A stretch of DNA of 6,640 nt. It comes from an uncultured Carnobacterium sp. GTDB taxonomy: Bacteria; Bacillota; Bacilli; Lactobacillales; Aerococcaceae. A program made the position numbers and the translations under genes. The notes below the pieces were generated by a model, which was not told the DNA's origin, did no database searches, and saw nothing but the letters and a program-made list of their open reading frames with translations. Each line of letters begins with the position of its first letter. Positions within the stretch are counted from its first letter, which is position 1. Positions 6,145 to 6,640 of this stretch are shown here, piece by piece. The stretch spans positions 1 to 6,640 of the forward strand of contig CALJSD010000201.1 of assembly GCA_937976325.1 (NCBI GenBank). The letters run 5' to 3'.

Positions 6145-6640
6145 ATGGAAGAAAAAGGGTTAGCGGAGGTTGTCCATTTAGCAAAGGAGGATGAGGAGGA
6201 AGCGATAACTGAATTATTGAGGCGTTTTGATCCATTGATTATGAGCATTCATCACCATTATTTTTTTCATGAAATGGACCAGGACGATTTTGCGCAAGAG
6301 GCCCGTATTATGATGCTTCGGGCGGTGCATAAATACGATGAAAACCATGCCGTCTCGTTTGCTGGCTATTACCAGAGATGTCTGAAGAATCTAGCAGTGG
6401 AGTGCCTGCGTCGGGAGCACAGGCAGCGGCTCATCCCCCATGAGTTAGTCGTTCGCGGTGAAAAGGCGGAACTCGCCTTGCTTTCGGCATCGGTGGATTC
6501 GTGCGAACGGCAAGTGCTTCTGCATGAAGAGGCAGAGGAGTATTTCCACCACCTTTCCCGCTTTGAAAGGGATGTGTTTTTAGGAGTCTTGGACGGTGCG
6601 ACTTTTGAGGAGATGGCGGACCATTTCGATAAATCGGTCA
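6145..6640 (+). CDS. Sigma-70 family RNA polymerase sigma factor, ComX/SigH-like, 3'-truncated by window edge
   Basis: The frame is open to the window end; 165 codons are visible. TAGGAGGA at 6131-6138 lies 6 bases before the ATG, a strong start. Residues 1-90 have the form of sigma region 2: LLRRFDPLI (24-32) for 2.1, then DDFAQEARIMMLRAVHKYD (47-65), the core-binding and -10-recognising helix, then SFAGYYQRCLKNLAVECLRR (71-90) for 2.4. A linker rich in charged residues follows. LSRFERDVFLGVLDGATFEEMADHFDKS (137-164) looks like region 4, ending in the first part of its helix-turn-helix, where the window stops. No region 1 or 3 is seen, so it is a small alternative sigma of the kind that includes ComX (competence) of streptococci and SigH of lactobacilli. 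Which regulon it controls cannot be told. Family call good, subtype tentative. Confidence 0.83.
   Translation, partial: MEEKGLAEVVHLAKEDEEEAITELLRRFDPLIMSIHHHYFFHEMDQDDFAQEARIMMLRAVHKYDENHAVSFAGYYQRCLKNLAVECLRREHRQRLIPHELVVRGEKAELALLSASVDSCERQVLLHEEAEEYFHHLSRFERDVFLGVLDGATFEEMADHFDKSV

Noticed and set aside
6182..6193. Internal AAAGGAGG followed directly by ATG inside the sigma-like gene as a second start
   Set aside because: The ATG at 6191 is out of frame, has no spacing from the site, and its frame stops after five codons; the run simply encodes a Glu/Asp-rich segment.
1..6640. CRISPR array, insertion sequence, tRNA or rRNA, toxin-antitoxin pair or a known defence cassette
   Set aside because: No regularly spaced repeats, terminal inverted repeats, transposase or integrase motifs, cloverleaf, or paired small genes of that kind were found.

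Overview
The window looks like chromosomal DNA of a low-to-mid GC Gram-positive (Firmicutes, most likely Lactobacillales). The evidence is the mnmG-rsmG (gidA-gidB) pair, strong AGGAGG-type ribosome binding sites before most genes, a lipobox lipoprotein, an ArAE_1-type exporter and a ComX/SigH-like sigma factor. The MnmG stretch reading GTSSRG also resembles what I recall of lactobacillal and enterococcal MnmG rather than the GTFL form of E. coli. Genus cannot be fixed from sequence alone. Most genes have a balanced base composition (53% GC by count over 4741-4980). One small gene, at about 3.05-3.3 kb, is clearly poorer (30% GC over 3061-3300).

Layout. (1) 2-2893, plus strand: the 3' part of mnmG, then rsmG, then a lipoprotein gene, with gaps of 10 and 17 bases, ending at a strong terminator at 2900-2931. 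This reads as the end of one operon. The first two genes modify translation RNAs (tRNA U34 and 16S rRNA G527). The lipoprotein is an extra cargo gene of unknown role. (2) 2964-3308, plus strand: an isolated AT-rich gene for an 85-residue membrane protein with its own extended -10 promoter. (3) 3313-3355: a long hairpin shared as terminator by that gene and the converging gene. (4) 3384-4385, minus strand: a 37-kDa nucleoid-associated protein of the NdpA/YejK family. (5) 4386-4471: a compact divergent promoter region in which the two -10 boxes overlap in one palindrome. (6) 4472-5978, plus strand: an O6-alkylguanine-DNA methyltransferase gene overlapping by 11 bases a gene for an aromatic acid exporter-like membrane protein, closed by a terminator at 6059-6093. 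(7) 6145 to the window end, plus strand: a sigma-70-like factor cut off by the window edge within its region 4.

The genes are mainly housekeeping (RNA modification, DNA repair, nucleoid, transport) with two less familiar accessory pieces, the lipoprotein and the AT-rich membrane protein. There is no rRNA, tRNA, CRISPR array, transposase or integrase, and I see no clear new multi-gene system. The most worthwhile leads are the sigma-like factor, the AT-rich orphan and the shared divergent promoter.
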